Origin: a virus
IMG/VR virus record: IMGVR_UViG_3300049432_000205
Span: 1-25,328 of that record
DNA: 25,328 nucleotides
Direction: 5' to 3' (one strand)
The notes beneath the pieces are model-generated. The model made no database searches, had not been told where the DNA came from, and was given only the letters and a program-made list of their open reading frames with translations. The position numbers were made by a program, and so were the translations under genes. This document shows, piece after piece, positions 7,198 through 13,593 of the stretch (its first letter is position 1; each line of letters opens with the position of its first letter).

Positions 7198-7493
7198 GCG
7201 TGCGTTAGCGCGCGTCCCTCGATTTTGGATTTTAGATTTTGGATTTTGGATTTGTGATTCATCAATTTCGAATCGGAGATCGAGGCGCTGGAGATCTGGA
7301 TGTGAGCGTGCGTTAGCACGCGTTAATAACTTTAGCTACACGTGCAGGCGAAGCCGGAACGTGTAGCTAAAGCTATTCGGTCCGCTTCGCAGACCTAAAA
7401 CGCAGTCCCAAATCCCCAATCCCAAATCCAAAATAAAAATGGCCGCGGTATTTCTACCGCAGCCCGAATTCCGTAAAAAGCGAATCCTTAGAT
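7198..7493. repeat. Repeat-rich gap after the SUKH gene
   Basis: No gene is seen in these 296 bases. A CGTGCGTTAGCGCG hairpin directly follows the SUKH stop; it recurs at about 7307-7323 together with a copy of the gene's last codons. GATTTTG word arrays (about 7221-7257) and their inverted form (about 7405-7437, CAAATCC words) enclose a perfect 14-bp hairpin: CTTTAGCTACACGT at 7330-7343 and its complement at 7359-7372. Confidence 0.75.
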
Positions 7494-7934
7494 CTAGTTA
7501 CCCCTGCGTCCGTTGCGGCCGTTGTTGTTGCGGTCGCGGAGGCGCTGCATCGTTTCGCGGTAGCCGCGCTGGAAGCCCGCACGGTAAGCCGACTGGTAAG
7601 CCGAGCGTCCGCCGTTGCGTGAATTATAACCGCTGTTCTCGTTCTGGTAGCCGCCGTTATAGTCGTTGTTGTTGTTCCAGTTCCGGTTGTTGCGGTTGCG
7701 CGCATCGCGCATGGCCTGCTGCTTGCCGTCCTGGAAGCCCTTCTGTACGGCCTGGCGGTAGCGATTGCTGTTCTGGTTGTCGTAACGGTCGTCGTTACGG
7801 TTATTGTCCCGCTGATTGTACCCGCCGTTATCGCGATACTGGGCGCTGGCGTCCGTACCTGTAATAAGAATGAGTCCGAAAGCTATCGAGAGCGCTATTG
7901 CGGCGCCTTTTAATGTTTTTTGTATGTTTTTCAT
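7494..7934 (-). CDS. Small secreted Asn/Arg-rich protein with two G-F-Q-x-G motifs
   Basis: 146 residues from ATG 7934 (minus strand), which has GGGGAG upstream at 12-nt spacing. A signal peptide is clear: KNIQKTLKG, a hydrophobic core AAIALSIAFGLILITG, and cleavage after ASA. The mature part is extremely rich in N, R, Y, G and Q. It contains two related helices, YRQAVQKGFQDGKQQAMRDARN and a second copy AYRAGFQRGYRETMQRLRDRN, separated by Asn/Gly-rich linkers. It is probably exported to periplasm or surface; function is unknown. A longer in-frame ORF starts at 8123 but its extra N-terminus is translated intergenic repeat. The opposite-strand Cys-rich ORF is its shadow. Confidence 0.72.
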   Translation of the reverse strand: MKNIQKTLKGAAIALSIAFGLILITGTDASAQYRDNGGYNQRDNNRNDDRYDNQNSNRYRQAVQKGFQDGKQQAMRDARNRNNRNWNNNNDYNGGYQNENSGYNSRNGGRSAYQSAYRAGFQRGYRETMQRLRDRNNNGRNGRRGN

Positions 7935-8622
7935 AATGCTGTATTTCTCCCCGCCGTTGTATAGGGCAATGCCTGTGCCATAAGCGAATTTAGGCGCAAA
8001 ATGGAATATTCGGGGATGTTGTTGATACGTAATTGGTATGCGGGCGTACGGATTTGGGGAAGAGGGATTGAGGGATCGGGTGATTGAATGATTGAATGAT
8101 TGACCCAACGATCCAATCACCAAATCACCAAATCACCAAATCACCAAATCACCAAATCACCAAATCACTCAATCCTTCAATCCTTCAATCCTATAAAATC
8201 CCCCCACTTTTGAATAAACCCTTATTCCATTTCCTTCCCCCGCGGTCTATCCTCATCACAGGGACGAAATAGCTGGACATAACGTCTATTTAAATCTCCC
8301 GGATCTTTGAAAACTACGAACCACGAATCACGAGCTCCCCTCCTTACGAAGGAGGGGTGGCAGCCGCATCGGCTGACGCGCGTGGTTCTCTCTTTCCAAC
8401 TACGGACCACGGACCGAAATCGGAACCTTGAACACAAAAATCGGAACCTTGAACACAAAAATCGGAACCTTGTACACCAAAAATGGAACCTTGTACACAG
8501 TTTTTCGTACCTTGATTTGAGCTAAGTTATTGTAAACAAAGTAAAACCGTCAAAATCATTCGAAACGGCGCGCGAATGTTTGAAAAACACAAATATTTTC
8601 GGTAAAAAAGAGGTGTAAAATG
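7935..8622. repeat. 688-bp gene-free region made largely of repeats
   Basis: No convincing gene. About 8082-8195 is a TGATTGAA array followed by its inverted form built of AATCACCA words, with seven near-identical units in a row. 8337-8357 repeats the CCCCTCCTT/AAGGAGGGG hairpin found after the terminase. 8417-8515 is a 21-nt tandem repeat. The last ~100 bases are AT-rich with nothing recognised. Confidence 0.7.
8417..8515 (+). repeat. 21-nt tandem repeat, about 4.5 copies
   Basis: Units start at about 8417, 8438, 8459, 8480 and 8501 with core 'cggaaccttgaacaca'. Units 1 and 2 are identical, later ones drift (gaacaca to gtacacc, gtacaca). A degenerate version lies at 784-870. In both places the array follows the CCCCTCCTT hairpin, so the pair behaves as one composite repeat. 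Confidence 0.75.
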
Positions 8623-8697
8623 TGGTAGCGCATAGGGGAATTGAACCCCTGTTTCAAGGTTGAGAACCTTGCGTCCTAACCACTAGACGAATGCGCC
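8623..8697 (-). tRNA. tRNA-Glu (anticodon CTC)
   Basis: Read on the minus strand the 75 bases fold as a full cloverleaf. The acceptor stem is GGCGCAT/ATGCGCT with a G-U first pair. The D-arm is GTCTAGTGGTTAGGAC as in tRNA-Glu. The anticodon stem CAAGG/CCTTG closes loop TTCTCAA, giving anticodon CTC, and the T-arm is AGGGG-TTCAATT-CCCCT. The CCA end is encoded (8623-8625). It reads Glu GAG codons. It lies inside the region that splits the phage genes, and no integrase is next to it. Confidence 0.95.
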
Positions 8698-8778
8698 GGG
8701 GTTTGTGTAGAGTAAAACTCTCACATATATTACCAGATATTGAAAGATTACGAAAAGCGGAGCATACTCTAAATTATT

Positions 8779-8949
8779 ATGACCCCTAAAGGATTTATAG
8801 CCGGTTGTTTTTTGCTGGGAGGCTTGGCTTTGATGGCGCTGCTGGGACGAAGTAATCCTTATGTATTTTTCGTCGGCCTGATCGCGGCGCTCTATGGTGC
8901 GATAACCCTCTGGCGCATGCGCAAAAGAAAGATCGATGTAACAAAGTAA
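8779..8949 (+). CDS. 56-aa two-transmembrane miniprotein
   Basis: A short ORF starting at ATG 8779: N-terminus MTPKGFIAGC, a first membrane helix (about 6-22), a turn with GRSNP (23-27), a second helix (about 28-44) and a basic tail RMRKRKIDVTK. The charge pattern puts the tail in the cytoplasm. No family is recognised. It is the only sizeable ORF between the tRNA and the RRM leader, and its amino-acid pattern is that of a real small membrane protein. No good ribosome-binding site is seen. Confidence 0.5.
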   Translation: MTPKGFIAGCFLLGGLALMALLGRSNPYVFFVGLIAALYGAITLWRMRKRKIDVTK

Positions 8950-9360
8950 GGCCGATTTTGGATTTTGGGTTTTGGGTTTTGGATTCCGAAAGCTGGTCGC
9001 TTCGCTCCCGAATTTACTTCTTTTTTAAGATCCCGCCTACTTGGGTTCCTTGTTTCTACCTTTGCTTTTGCAAATCCAAAATCCAAAATCTAAAATCCAA
9101 AATCCCGGGATAGCTTGCTATTCCGGGCAAGACAGTCCATAGTAGTTAAGTTAATCCTTCTCTTGCGTCAGAAATGACGCGCTCGTCAAAGACGGTTTTT
9201 GGATAAGTTTGAGAGCAGGCCCCGATAATAGTTACAGAAGTCGCTCTTGATTTTTTGAGCATCCGAAACCCGAACCTTCGCAGCAGACCGTTTTTCTCCG
9301 AAGATAATCCGATTCGACGCTTCTTTAGAAATTCCCAATGGGAATAAGGTATTTAATTTT
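8950..9360. other. Repeat array followed by long leader of the RRM gene
   Basis: 411 bases without a gene. About 8957-8985 is a GGGTTTT/GGATTTT array and 9070-9105 its inverted form of AATCCAAA words. 9104-9127 is a hairpin (CCCGG..CCGGG). From about 9130 the sequence is unique and likely is the 5' leader of the RRM gene. It has a hairpin GCGTCA with a GAAA tetraloop (9165-9180) and a 7-bp inverted repeat ATTCCCA-a-TGGGAAT (9331-9345) ending 15 bases before the start codon. Leaders of bacterial RRM genes are often regulatory, for example in cold response; here that is inference. Confidence 0.6.
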
Positions 9361-9693
9361 ATGTCAATGAAACTTTACGTAGGAAATCTTTCCTTCAACA
9401 CCTCATCAGCGGACCTCGAGAAGATCTTCGGCGAAGTCGGAACGGTTGATTCAACCAACATCATCACAGACCGTGAAACCGGCAACTCGCGCGGTTTTGC
9501 TTTTGTCGAAATGTCTTCGCAGGAAGAAGGCCAGAACGCGATCGCGCAGCTTGACGGCAAAGAGATCGACGGCCGCAATCTGAAGGTCAACGAAGCTAAG
9601 CCCCAGGAAAAACGTGCCGGTGGCGGCGGTGGCTATGGCGGCGGCGGCGGCTACGGCGGCGGCGGCGGCGGAAGAAGCAACAAGCCTTGGTAA
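9361..9693 (+). CDS. Glycine-rich RRM RNA-binding protein
   Basis: A single RNA-recognition motif followed by a Gly-rich tail, 110 residues. RNP2 is LYVGNL (5-10) and RNP1 is RGFAFVEM (44-51), both with the usual aromatic RNA-contacting residues (Tyr6, Phe46, Phe48). The order beta-alpha-beta-beta-alpha-beta is complete by about residue 80. The tail (87-105) is GGGGYGGGGGYGG-like and ends RSNKPW. Bacterial homologues, such as cyanobacterial Rbp proteins, bind single-stranded RNA and often respond to cold. The start ATG 9361 is preceded by AAGG 11 bases upstream and by a small hairpin. The gene is probably monocistronic, since an intrinsic terminator lies about 100 bases downstream. Confidence 0.95.
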   Translation: MSMKLYVGNLSFNTSSADLEKIFGEVGTVDSTNIITDRETGNSRGFAFVEMSSQEEGQNAIAQLDGKEIDGRNLKVNEAKPQEKRAGGGGGYGGGGGYGGGGGGRSNKPW

Positions 9694-9696
9694 GAC

Positions 9697-9789
9697 AGAA
9701 GACAGTAGACAGAATACAGTAGACAGTAGAAGAGTTCATTGAGTAAGAGGAAAGCTTCTTCCTTCTGTATTCTATATTCTGTATTCTAA
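9697..9789. repeat. Inverted array of CAGTAGA / TGTATTC words
   Basis: Words of the type agacagtagacagaatacag run from 9697 to about 9732 and their inverted forms (cttctgtattc, ctgtattc) from about 9763 to 9789, with a GTTCATTGAGT segment in the loop. The same two word families nest in the same order at 12358-12515. Confidence 0.7.
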
Positions 9790-9795
9790 AGAATT

Positions 9796-9831
9796 CCCGC
9801 CCGGTGCTTTGTTCACCTTGGGCGGGTTTTT
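9796..9831 (+). terminator. Strong intrinsic terminator after the RRM gene
   Basis: CCCGCCCGGTG (9796-9806) pairs with CACC-tt-GGGCGGG (9814-9826), a 2-nt bulge apart, followed by TTTTT. This is the clearest terminator in the window. Confidence 0.9.
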
Positions 9832-9851
9832 ACATTTATTTCCGGTATTAT

Positions 9852-10277
9852 ATGACCCCCGAACAGATACGCAGCGAGTTTACATTGATCTTTAACGAGG
9901 CGCGGGCCGTGCTCGAGGAAAAGAGATTTTTCGAGGTCAGCTTTGCCGTCGGCGATGGGCTCGAACGCTCGCGGTTTACCGCGCCCGGCGAAGCATTCCG
10001 ATCGTATGAGGCCCGGGTAGCGACCGGAAACAGGGACGTAGCGGTAAACGCCAAGACCGAAAAAATAGAATTTCGGGGGGCGAGCTACGCTCCTTTTTTA
10101 CTGGCCCTTTTTAAGACCTCACAGGGCGCGGCACTGGAATGGCCGGTCCAAAAGGTGCGCGAATTCAACGAGCTGGTAATGACGTCTTTGACCGCGATCT
10201 ACCTGGAATCGCTGGACGACGCGGACGCTCTTGTAGCGGTCGGGATCCGGGATGAGATGATCAAGGCAAGTTCATAG
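9852..10277 (+). CDS. Hypothetical 141-aa protein
   Basis: I recognise no family. It is soluble and has helical N- and C-termini (MTPEQIRSEFTLIFNEARAVLEE and VQKVREFNELVMTSLTAIYLESLDDADALVAVG). A central beta-rich part (FFEVSFAVGDG..RSRFTAP) lies between them. I chose ATG 9852 because the upstream TTG at 9804 lies inside the preceding terminator. No Shine-Dalgarno sequence is obvious. It is followed by a short array region and another small protein on the same strand. Confidence 0.65.
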   Translation: MTPEQIRSEFTLIFNEARAVLEEKRFFEVSFAVGDGLERSRFTAPGEAFRSYEARVATGNRDVAVNAKTEKIEFRGASYAPFLLALFKTSQGAALEWPVQKVREFNELVMTSLTAIYLESLDDADALVAVGIRDEMIKASS

Positions 10278-10359
10278 CGTTTATTGCGTTTGGAGCGTTA
10301 ATTGCGTTAACAAACTCCACGAACTCAACGAACGCTACAAACTCTATGAACTCAATATT
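10278..10359. repeat. Short-word array between two small genes
   Basis: GCGTTTATT/GCGTTTGGA-type words (10278-10310) are followed by AACTCCACG/AACTCAACG/AACTCTATG words up to six bases before the next ATG. The second half belongs to the same family as the GTTCGTTGA arrays elsewhere, inverted. Confidence 0.6.
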
Positions 10360-10725
10360 ATGGGATTTTTAAAAAGCATATTCGGTTCGGGCAAGAAAGC
10401 GGCGGCGGCCGTTGAAACCGAGAAGGGCGATGACGCGGCATGGCAGGAACCGGCTGAGGTCGAGATACCGGCTGCCCCGGCGCCCGAGATAAATATCGAC
10501 GAGGCTGAGCGGAAGGCGCTGGCCAGGCTGGCGCAGTCGGCGAACGGGACTTCGGCCGAGGCCTTTGGGCAGGGCATGGATATGGAAAGCATGGCGGCGC
10601 TCTACCGCCTGGACAAGCTGGTCAAGCTGGGCCTGGTAAAAAGGAGCCGGCCGATGTTTATGCAGCCCGAGGTTTATGAATTGACGGAACGCGGTCATCG
10701 GGTTATTGAATCATTTAGTGATTGA
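10360..10725 (+). CDS. Small protein with C-terminal winged-helix-like segment
   Basis: 121 residues. The N-terminus is short and basic/hydrophobic (MGFLKSIFGSGKKAAAA), then comes an Ala/Pro/Glu-rich linker (20-47). The C-terminal part, MESMAALYRLDKLVKLGLVKRS..VYELTERGHRVIE (75-117), has the recognition-helix, wing and final helix pattern of a winged helix, as in MarR- or PadR-like proteins, but it is too short for a full regulator. DNA binding is possible but not shown. The C-terminal codons (IESFSD) and the TGA stop are part of the TGATTGA word array that follows, so the true end may have been altered by repeat expansion. Confidence 0.6.
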   Translation: MGFLKSIFGSGKKAAAAVETEKGDDAAWQEPAEVEIPAAPAPEINIDEAERKALARLAQSANGTSAEAFGQGMDMESMAALYRLDKLVKLGLVKRSRPMFMQPEVYELTERGHRVIESFSD

Positions 10726-10836
10726 CTGATTGAATCATTTAGTGATTGACTGATTGACTGATTGACTCAATGGATCAATCACTCAATCACTCAATCACCC
10801 AATCAACCAATCACCCGATCACCCAATCACTCAATC
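10705..10836. repeat. TGATTGAC array and inverted AATCACTC array
   Basis: TGATTGACTGATTGA-type words run from inside the 3' end of the preceding gene to about 10770, then the inverted form (AATCACTC, AATCACCC words) runs to about 10836, ending inside the 3' end of the minus-strand zinc-ribbon gene. It could form one long hairpin between two convergent genes. Confidence 0.75.
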
Positions 10837-11307
10837 TTCCGGCCTCTCAACCAACGTCCTGGTGGTATGCTCGGTCACGCTCGAGACGGTATCCTGGGCG
10901 GTCCGCGGCTGGCCCTCGTTGAGGCCCTTTATCACGACGTCGGGCAGGGGGCGCGTGTCGGCGGGTGGTAATTCCGCTTTCTTTTCTTTCTTAGCGCCCC
11001 GCGTCCGGTGAAACAGCAGCCACAGCAAGCCTCCCTCGGAAACCAGCAGCAGCACAAAACACATCAACGCGATCGACATTACTACCTCGTCGCGAAAGCC
11101 GAGCTCTTTTTTCATCACGACCAGAAGGCCCATGATGATCCCGATACCGGCGATCGGGATCGCGAGGATCGCCGACACCAACAGATTGAACGACGATTCG
11201 GACATCTGTTCGGGCGCGCTATCTTTCTCGCCGCCGATCCGCGCACCGCAGGTGTTGCAGTAGCTGAGCCCGGGATTTACAGTATTTCCACATGCTTGAC
11301 AGAACAT
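10831..11307 (-). CDS. Zinc-ribbon membrane protein
   Basis: 158 residues from ATG 11307 on the minus strand. The N-terminus is a zinc ribbon with two CxxC knuckles (C3-Q-A-C6 and C17-N-T-C20), the common double zinc-ribbon type. Two hydrophobic helices follow (about 39-62 and 74-97). After them come a basic stretch (RTRGAKKEKKAE) and a Thr/Pro-rich tail with likely cytoplasmic location. I chose the second Met because the zinc ribbon normally begins MFCQACG or similar at residue 1. Such proteins are widespread and of unknown function. Its last codons (ERPED) merge into the TGATTGA/AATCACTC array shared with the convergent gene. Confidence 0.72.
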   Translation of the reverse strand: MFCQACGNTVNPGLSYCNTCGARIGGEKDSAPEQMSESSFNLLVSAILAIPIAGIGIIMGLLVVMKKELGFRDEVVMSIALMCFVLLLVSEGGLLWLLFHRTRGAKKEKKAELPPADTRPLPDVVIKGLNEGQPRTAQDTVSSVTEHTTRTLVERPED

Positions 11308-11373
11308 AATCAGCAATACGGTAGTTTAAGGGCTAAAGTTCGAAATGAGAAGTGAGGAGCCAGTATTTTGGGC

Positions 11374-11470
11374 ATTTTAAATTGCCGTTGGCTTTAAGCC
11401 GAATTGGATTGGGCTAAAGCCCGGATCTTTGGTGGATCCCGACCGTCAGCTAAAGCTGACGGCAATTTAT
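11374..11470. repeat. Palindromic element with TTAAATTGCCG ends (second copy)
   Basis: Outer ends 'ttttaaattgccg' and 'cggcaattta' form the stem base; inside are GGCTTTA..., GGGCTAAAGCCC and GTCAGCTAAAGCTGAC sub-palindromes. It is related to 883-1013. Just downstream (about 11475-11560) lies an AGATCAAAG/AGGTCAA word array running up to the 3' end of the four-TM gene. Confidence 0.7.
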
Positions 11471-11562
11471 AGGACCAAATCAAAGATCAAAGATCAAAGG
11501 TCGAGATCAAAGGTCAAGATCAAAGGTCATAGGTCAAAAATCCCAAATCCGAAATCCCAAAT

Positions 11563-12018
11563 TCAACGGTCCTGTCTATCCTGGTTAAAGAACGCGTCCG
11601 CCCGCTCCCCGCGCGCCAGCCGGTATACATGGAAACCGAGCGGCCCGAATACTATCAAGCCCACGGCAAACGCTCCCAATGCCTTAGCCGTGTCAGGGTA
11701 CCGGTTAAATGCCGCGAAGCTGTTCAGAACACCCCCGATAAAAACCAGCGAAAGGCCGCCCACGGCGATCCACCGGCCGTATTTTTTCCGCTTCCACAGG
11801 CCCAGGCACCCGATAATAAAAACGATGGAGAGAGCGAGCGAGGGGACTAGTGAAACAATGTTCAAAACAGACGGCTCGATGGGGCCGGACCATCTGACCA
11901 TATAATAAATATTCCATAGCCCGGCCCATAACCAGACAGCCGCCAGGAGGCCCAATATCACCTGGGCGATCCATACCGAGGGAGGACGGCGAGAGTTTGT
12001 TGAGTTCGTTGAGTCCAT
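11563..12018 (-). CDS. Four-transmembrane protein of unknown function
   Basis: 151 residues from ATG 12018 (minus strand). Four hydrophobic helices can be drawn: VWIAQVILGLLAAVWLWAGLW, SVLNIVSLVPSLALSIVFIIG, RWIAVGGLSLVFIGGVLNSF and ALGAFAVGLIVFGPLGFHVY. Short polar loops and a charged C-terminus (RLARGERADAFFNQDRQDR) complete it. It is probably an inner membrane protein with both ends in the cytoplasm. The first ten residues (MDSTNSTNS) are encoded by GTTCGTTGA words read on the other strand, so the true start may lie slightly later. The longer ORF from 12177 is rejected because it overlaps another gene and its extra N-terminus is also repeat. No family is recognised. Confidence 0.65.
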   Translation of the reverse strand: MDSTNSTNSRRPPSVWIAQVILGLLAAVWLWAGLWNIYYMVRWSGPIEPSVLNIVSLVPSLALSIVFIIGCLGLWKRKKYGRWIAVGGLSLVFIGGVLNSFAAFNRYPDTAKALGAFAVGLIVFGPLGFHVYRLARGERADAFFNQDRQDR

Positions 12019-12093
12019 AGAGTTCGTTGAGTCATTGGGACCGCATTCTTTCTTCCAATCCAAAATCCAAAATCTAAAATCCAAAATCCAGTT
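12003..12093. repeat. Arrays between and inside two minus-strand genes
   Basis: GTTCGTTGA words (about 12003-12035) encode the start of the four-TM protein. CAAAATC words (about 12055-12093) supply the last residues (LDFGF) and the TAG stop of the small protein upstream on the minus strand. Confidence 0.65.
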
Positions 12094-12343
12094 GTCTTTG
12101 CCGTCGGTTGTGGATCTCGATCTCGACGAAGTCGATAAAGGCTTCGAAGGCGATATCGCGCTCGACCGGGCCGGCAAAGGCCGGGCTGCGGCCCATGACG
12201 TGGTTCCGTGGATCGTGGACCCGGAAATAATATTCGTCCGACCGGGTCCTGAGCCTTTTGATAGAAGCCGGGTAGTCAGCCCGGCGCAGGATCTGTTCGA
12301 GCTCGGCGGGCAGATCGGTTGTTATGTGGTCGGCAAGGGACAT
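12074..12343 (-). CDS. Hypothetical 89-aa protein
   Basis: Starts at the ATG at 12343 (minus strand; MSLADHITTDLPAEL). It is a compact soluble protein of mixed charge with a likely helix PAELEQILRRADYPASIKRL, a central YYFRVHDPRNHVMG segment and a C-terminal helix RDIAFEAFIDFVEIEIHNRR. No family is recognised. The last five residues and stop come from a GATTTTG array. The overlapping plus-strand ORF is less protein-like (no hydrophobic core pattern, ends in an array), so I prefer this strand, but with moderate certainty. It would precede the four-TM gene in one minus-strand unit with a 55-bp gap. Confidence 0.55.
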   Translation of the reverse strand: MSLADHITTDLPAELEQILRRADYPASIKRLRTRSDEYYFRVHDPRNHVMGRSPAFAGPVERDIAFEAFIDFVEIEIHNRRQRQLDFGF

Positions 12344-12357
12344 AGCTCTCAAGTCAG

Positions 12358-12515
12358 AATACAGTAGACAGAAGACGGAATACAGAAGACAGAGGCCGGA
12401 ATAAGACTAGTTTATTGAGTTCGTTGAGTTATTGAGTTCGTTGAGAAAGAAAAACTCAATAGACGCAACGAACTCAATAACTCTACGAACTCGTTTCCTT
12501 CTGTATTCTGTGACT
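12358..12515. repeat. Nested inverted arrays of two word families
   Basis: The outer family (agaatacagtagacag, agaagacag; 12358-12397) pairs with ccttctgtattctgtgactctg (12497-12518). The inner family (GTTCGTTGAGTTATTGA; 12411-12445) pairs with ctcaatagacgcaacgaactc and following (12453-12493). The result is a two-tier hairpin about 160 bases long. The remaining ~100 bases up to the scaffold start are unique sequence with no clear promoter. Confidence 0.75.
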
Positions 12516-12615
12516 CTGTGGTGAATTAACTTTTCCTTAAAAATCATCGAAATTACCGTTTACCTTAAAAGCTGCTCTGAAGGATTCCGGATACATGCCG
12601 TAATCTCATTCGTGT

Positions 12616-13143
12616 ATGAGCGTTAAGCCCCCGGCGAATCAGCCCGACACCAAACAACAAAATAAGATCACGAACTTGGCAGACGGCCAGGCGGCCCCAG
12701 CTGATACCAGCGCCCTGCTCTACACCGAAAGCGATCTCGAGGCCCGGGCCGAGGAATTGAAACGCGCGGGGACCGATGCTCTCCAGGCGGAAAACGAGGA
12801 ACTCAAAAAAAGCCTGCGCCTGCGCGACGCTCGCGACGAGATCACCGCCGTGCTGAAAAAGGCCGGGGCGAGATCGCCCGAGCTGCTTTTTAACTCGGCG
12901 AAGGAATCGCTGCAGTTCGATACGGACGGACGCGTCGCTAACTTGACCGCGCTGGTCGAGAGGCTCCAAGGCAAGTTTCCGGAACAGTTCGGGTTCGAAG
13001 CACCGGCCGGATCTATCGATGGCGGCGCCGGGAAAAACTCGGACACGAACTACCTGACAAAAGAAAAGCTGTCTAAAATGACAGCCGCCGAAATATCCAA
13101 GCTGGATTGGCAGGATGTGAGAAAAGTCCTCGCCGAAGGCTAG
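12616..13143 (+). CDS. Phage scaffold protein (GP20-like)
   Basis: Scaffold proteins guide coat assembly into a procapsid and are then lost. The 175-residue product has the expected architecture. A polar, disordered N-terminus (to about 35) is followed by a coiled-coil with charged heptads, SDLEARAEELKRAGTDALQAENEELKKSLRLRDARDEI (about 39-75). A conserved helix VLKKAGARSPELLFNSAKESLQF comes next, then a Gly/Ser linker and a basic-acidic C-terminal helix that would contact coat protein (LTKEKLSKMTAAEISKLDWQDVRKVL). Its place directly before the major capsid gene is canonical. A GTTCATTGA array begins in its stop codon. Confidence 0.85.
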   Translation: MSVKPPANQPDTKQQNKITNLADGQAAPADTSALLYTESDLEARAEELKRAGTDALQAENEELKKSLRLRDARDEITAVLKKAGARSPELLFNSAKESLQFDTDGRVANLTALVERLQGKFPEQFGFEAPAGSIDGGAGKNSDTNYLTKEKLSKMTAAEISKLDWQDVRKVLAEG

Positions 13144-13593
13144 TTCATTGAGTTCATAGAGTTCGTAGAGTTCATTGAGATAAGGTCGCGTAGCGACCGG
13201 TTGAATTTAGCCGTGTCCTTCAGGGCACGGTCAGCCAGAATAACCCCATCGTCCGTCGCGTCAGCGACGATTGAAAATAAATCTCCGATCCACACGTCGC
13301 TGACGCGACGACCACGTTCTCGCGGCACACCGTGGGTTGAAACCCACGGCTAAATTCAAAATATCGCTAACGCGACCGTTAAAATTGCACGGCAAAATTC
13401 CCAAAGCGCCGCGAATATTCTGAACGCTGCGCGTTCATTGCAAGCGGGACGCTTGCGCTCCAGTCGGCGCGTTGAGCCAAGGCCGGCGCTCCAATCACAA
13501 AACACCGATCTGTTAAAAGAGTGCCGGCAGGATGCCGCCACGACAGCCGGCAAGATGCCGGCGCTACAGTCAAAACATCACAGACAAAAAATT
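13144..13593. repeat. 450-bp repeat complex before the capsid gene
   Basis: No gene is supported. 13144-13180 is a GTTCATTGA/GTTCATAGA array. 13184-13377 is a nested palindromic element (see separate entry). 13438-13572 contains GCAAGCGGGACGCTTGC and several gccggca/tgccggc palindromes separated by unique bases, a further repeat type. The last repeat ends about 20 bases before the capsid ATG. Confidence 0.75.
13184..13377. repeat. Nested palindromic element, copy A
   Basis: The ends are GGTCGCG..(13184) and CGCGACC (to 13377). Inside lie, in order, GGTCGCGTAGCGACC; TTTAGCCGTG with TCC..AGGG and CACGG; CGTCGCGTCAGCGACG; CGTCGCTGACGCGACG; and CCGTGGGTTGAAACCCACGGCTAAAT. The TTTAGCCGTG and CACGGCTAAAT arms pair over the whole interior, so the element is palindromes within a palindrome. 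Copy B is at 18752-18928 upstream of the tail chaperone gene. No ORF is encoded, so this is MITE- or REP-like. Confidence 0.8.

Noticed and set aside
7439-7864. Cys- and Arg-rich 141-aa plus-strand ORF
   Set aside because: Its composition is the complement of Asn/Arg-rich codons in the minus-strand secreted protein, which has a signal peptide and a ribosome-binding site.
8100-8195. AATCACCA units considered as iterons of a replication origin
   Set aside because: The same words occur at many gene borders in the window and no initiator gene or AT-rich melting region is next to them.
8623-8697. tRNA-Glu as the phage attachment site
   Set aside because: No integrase or duplicated tRNA 3' end is visible in the window, so integration here cannot be supported.
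12035-12367. 110-aa plus-strand ORF overlapping the 89-aa minus-strand gene
   Set aside because: It begins in an array, lacks a start signal, and has a less protein-like residue pattern than the minus-strand frame.
13438-13593. Upstream extension of the capsid ORF
   Set aside because: The added residues are encoded by palindromic repeats, while capsid homology starts at MALNFIP.
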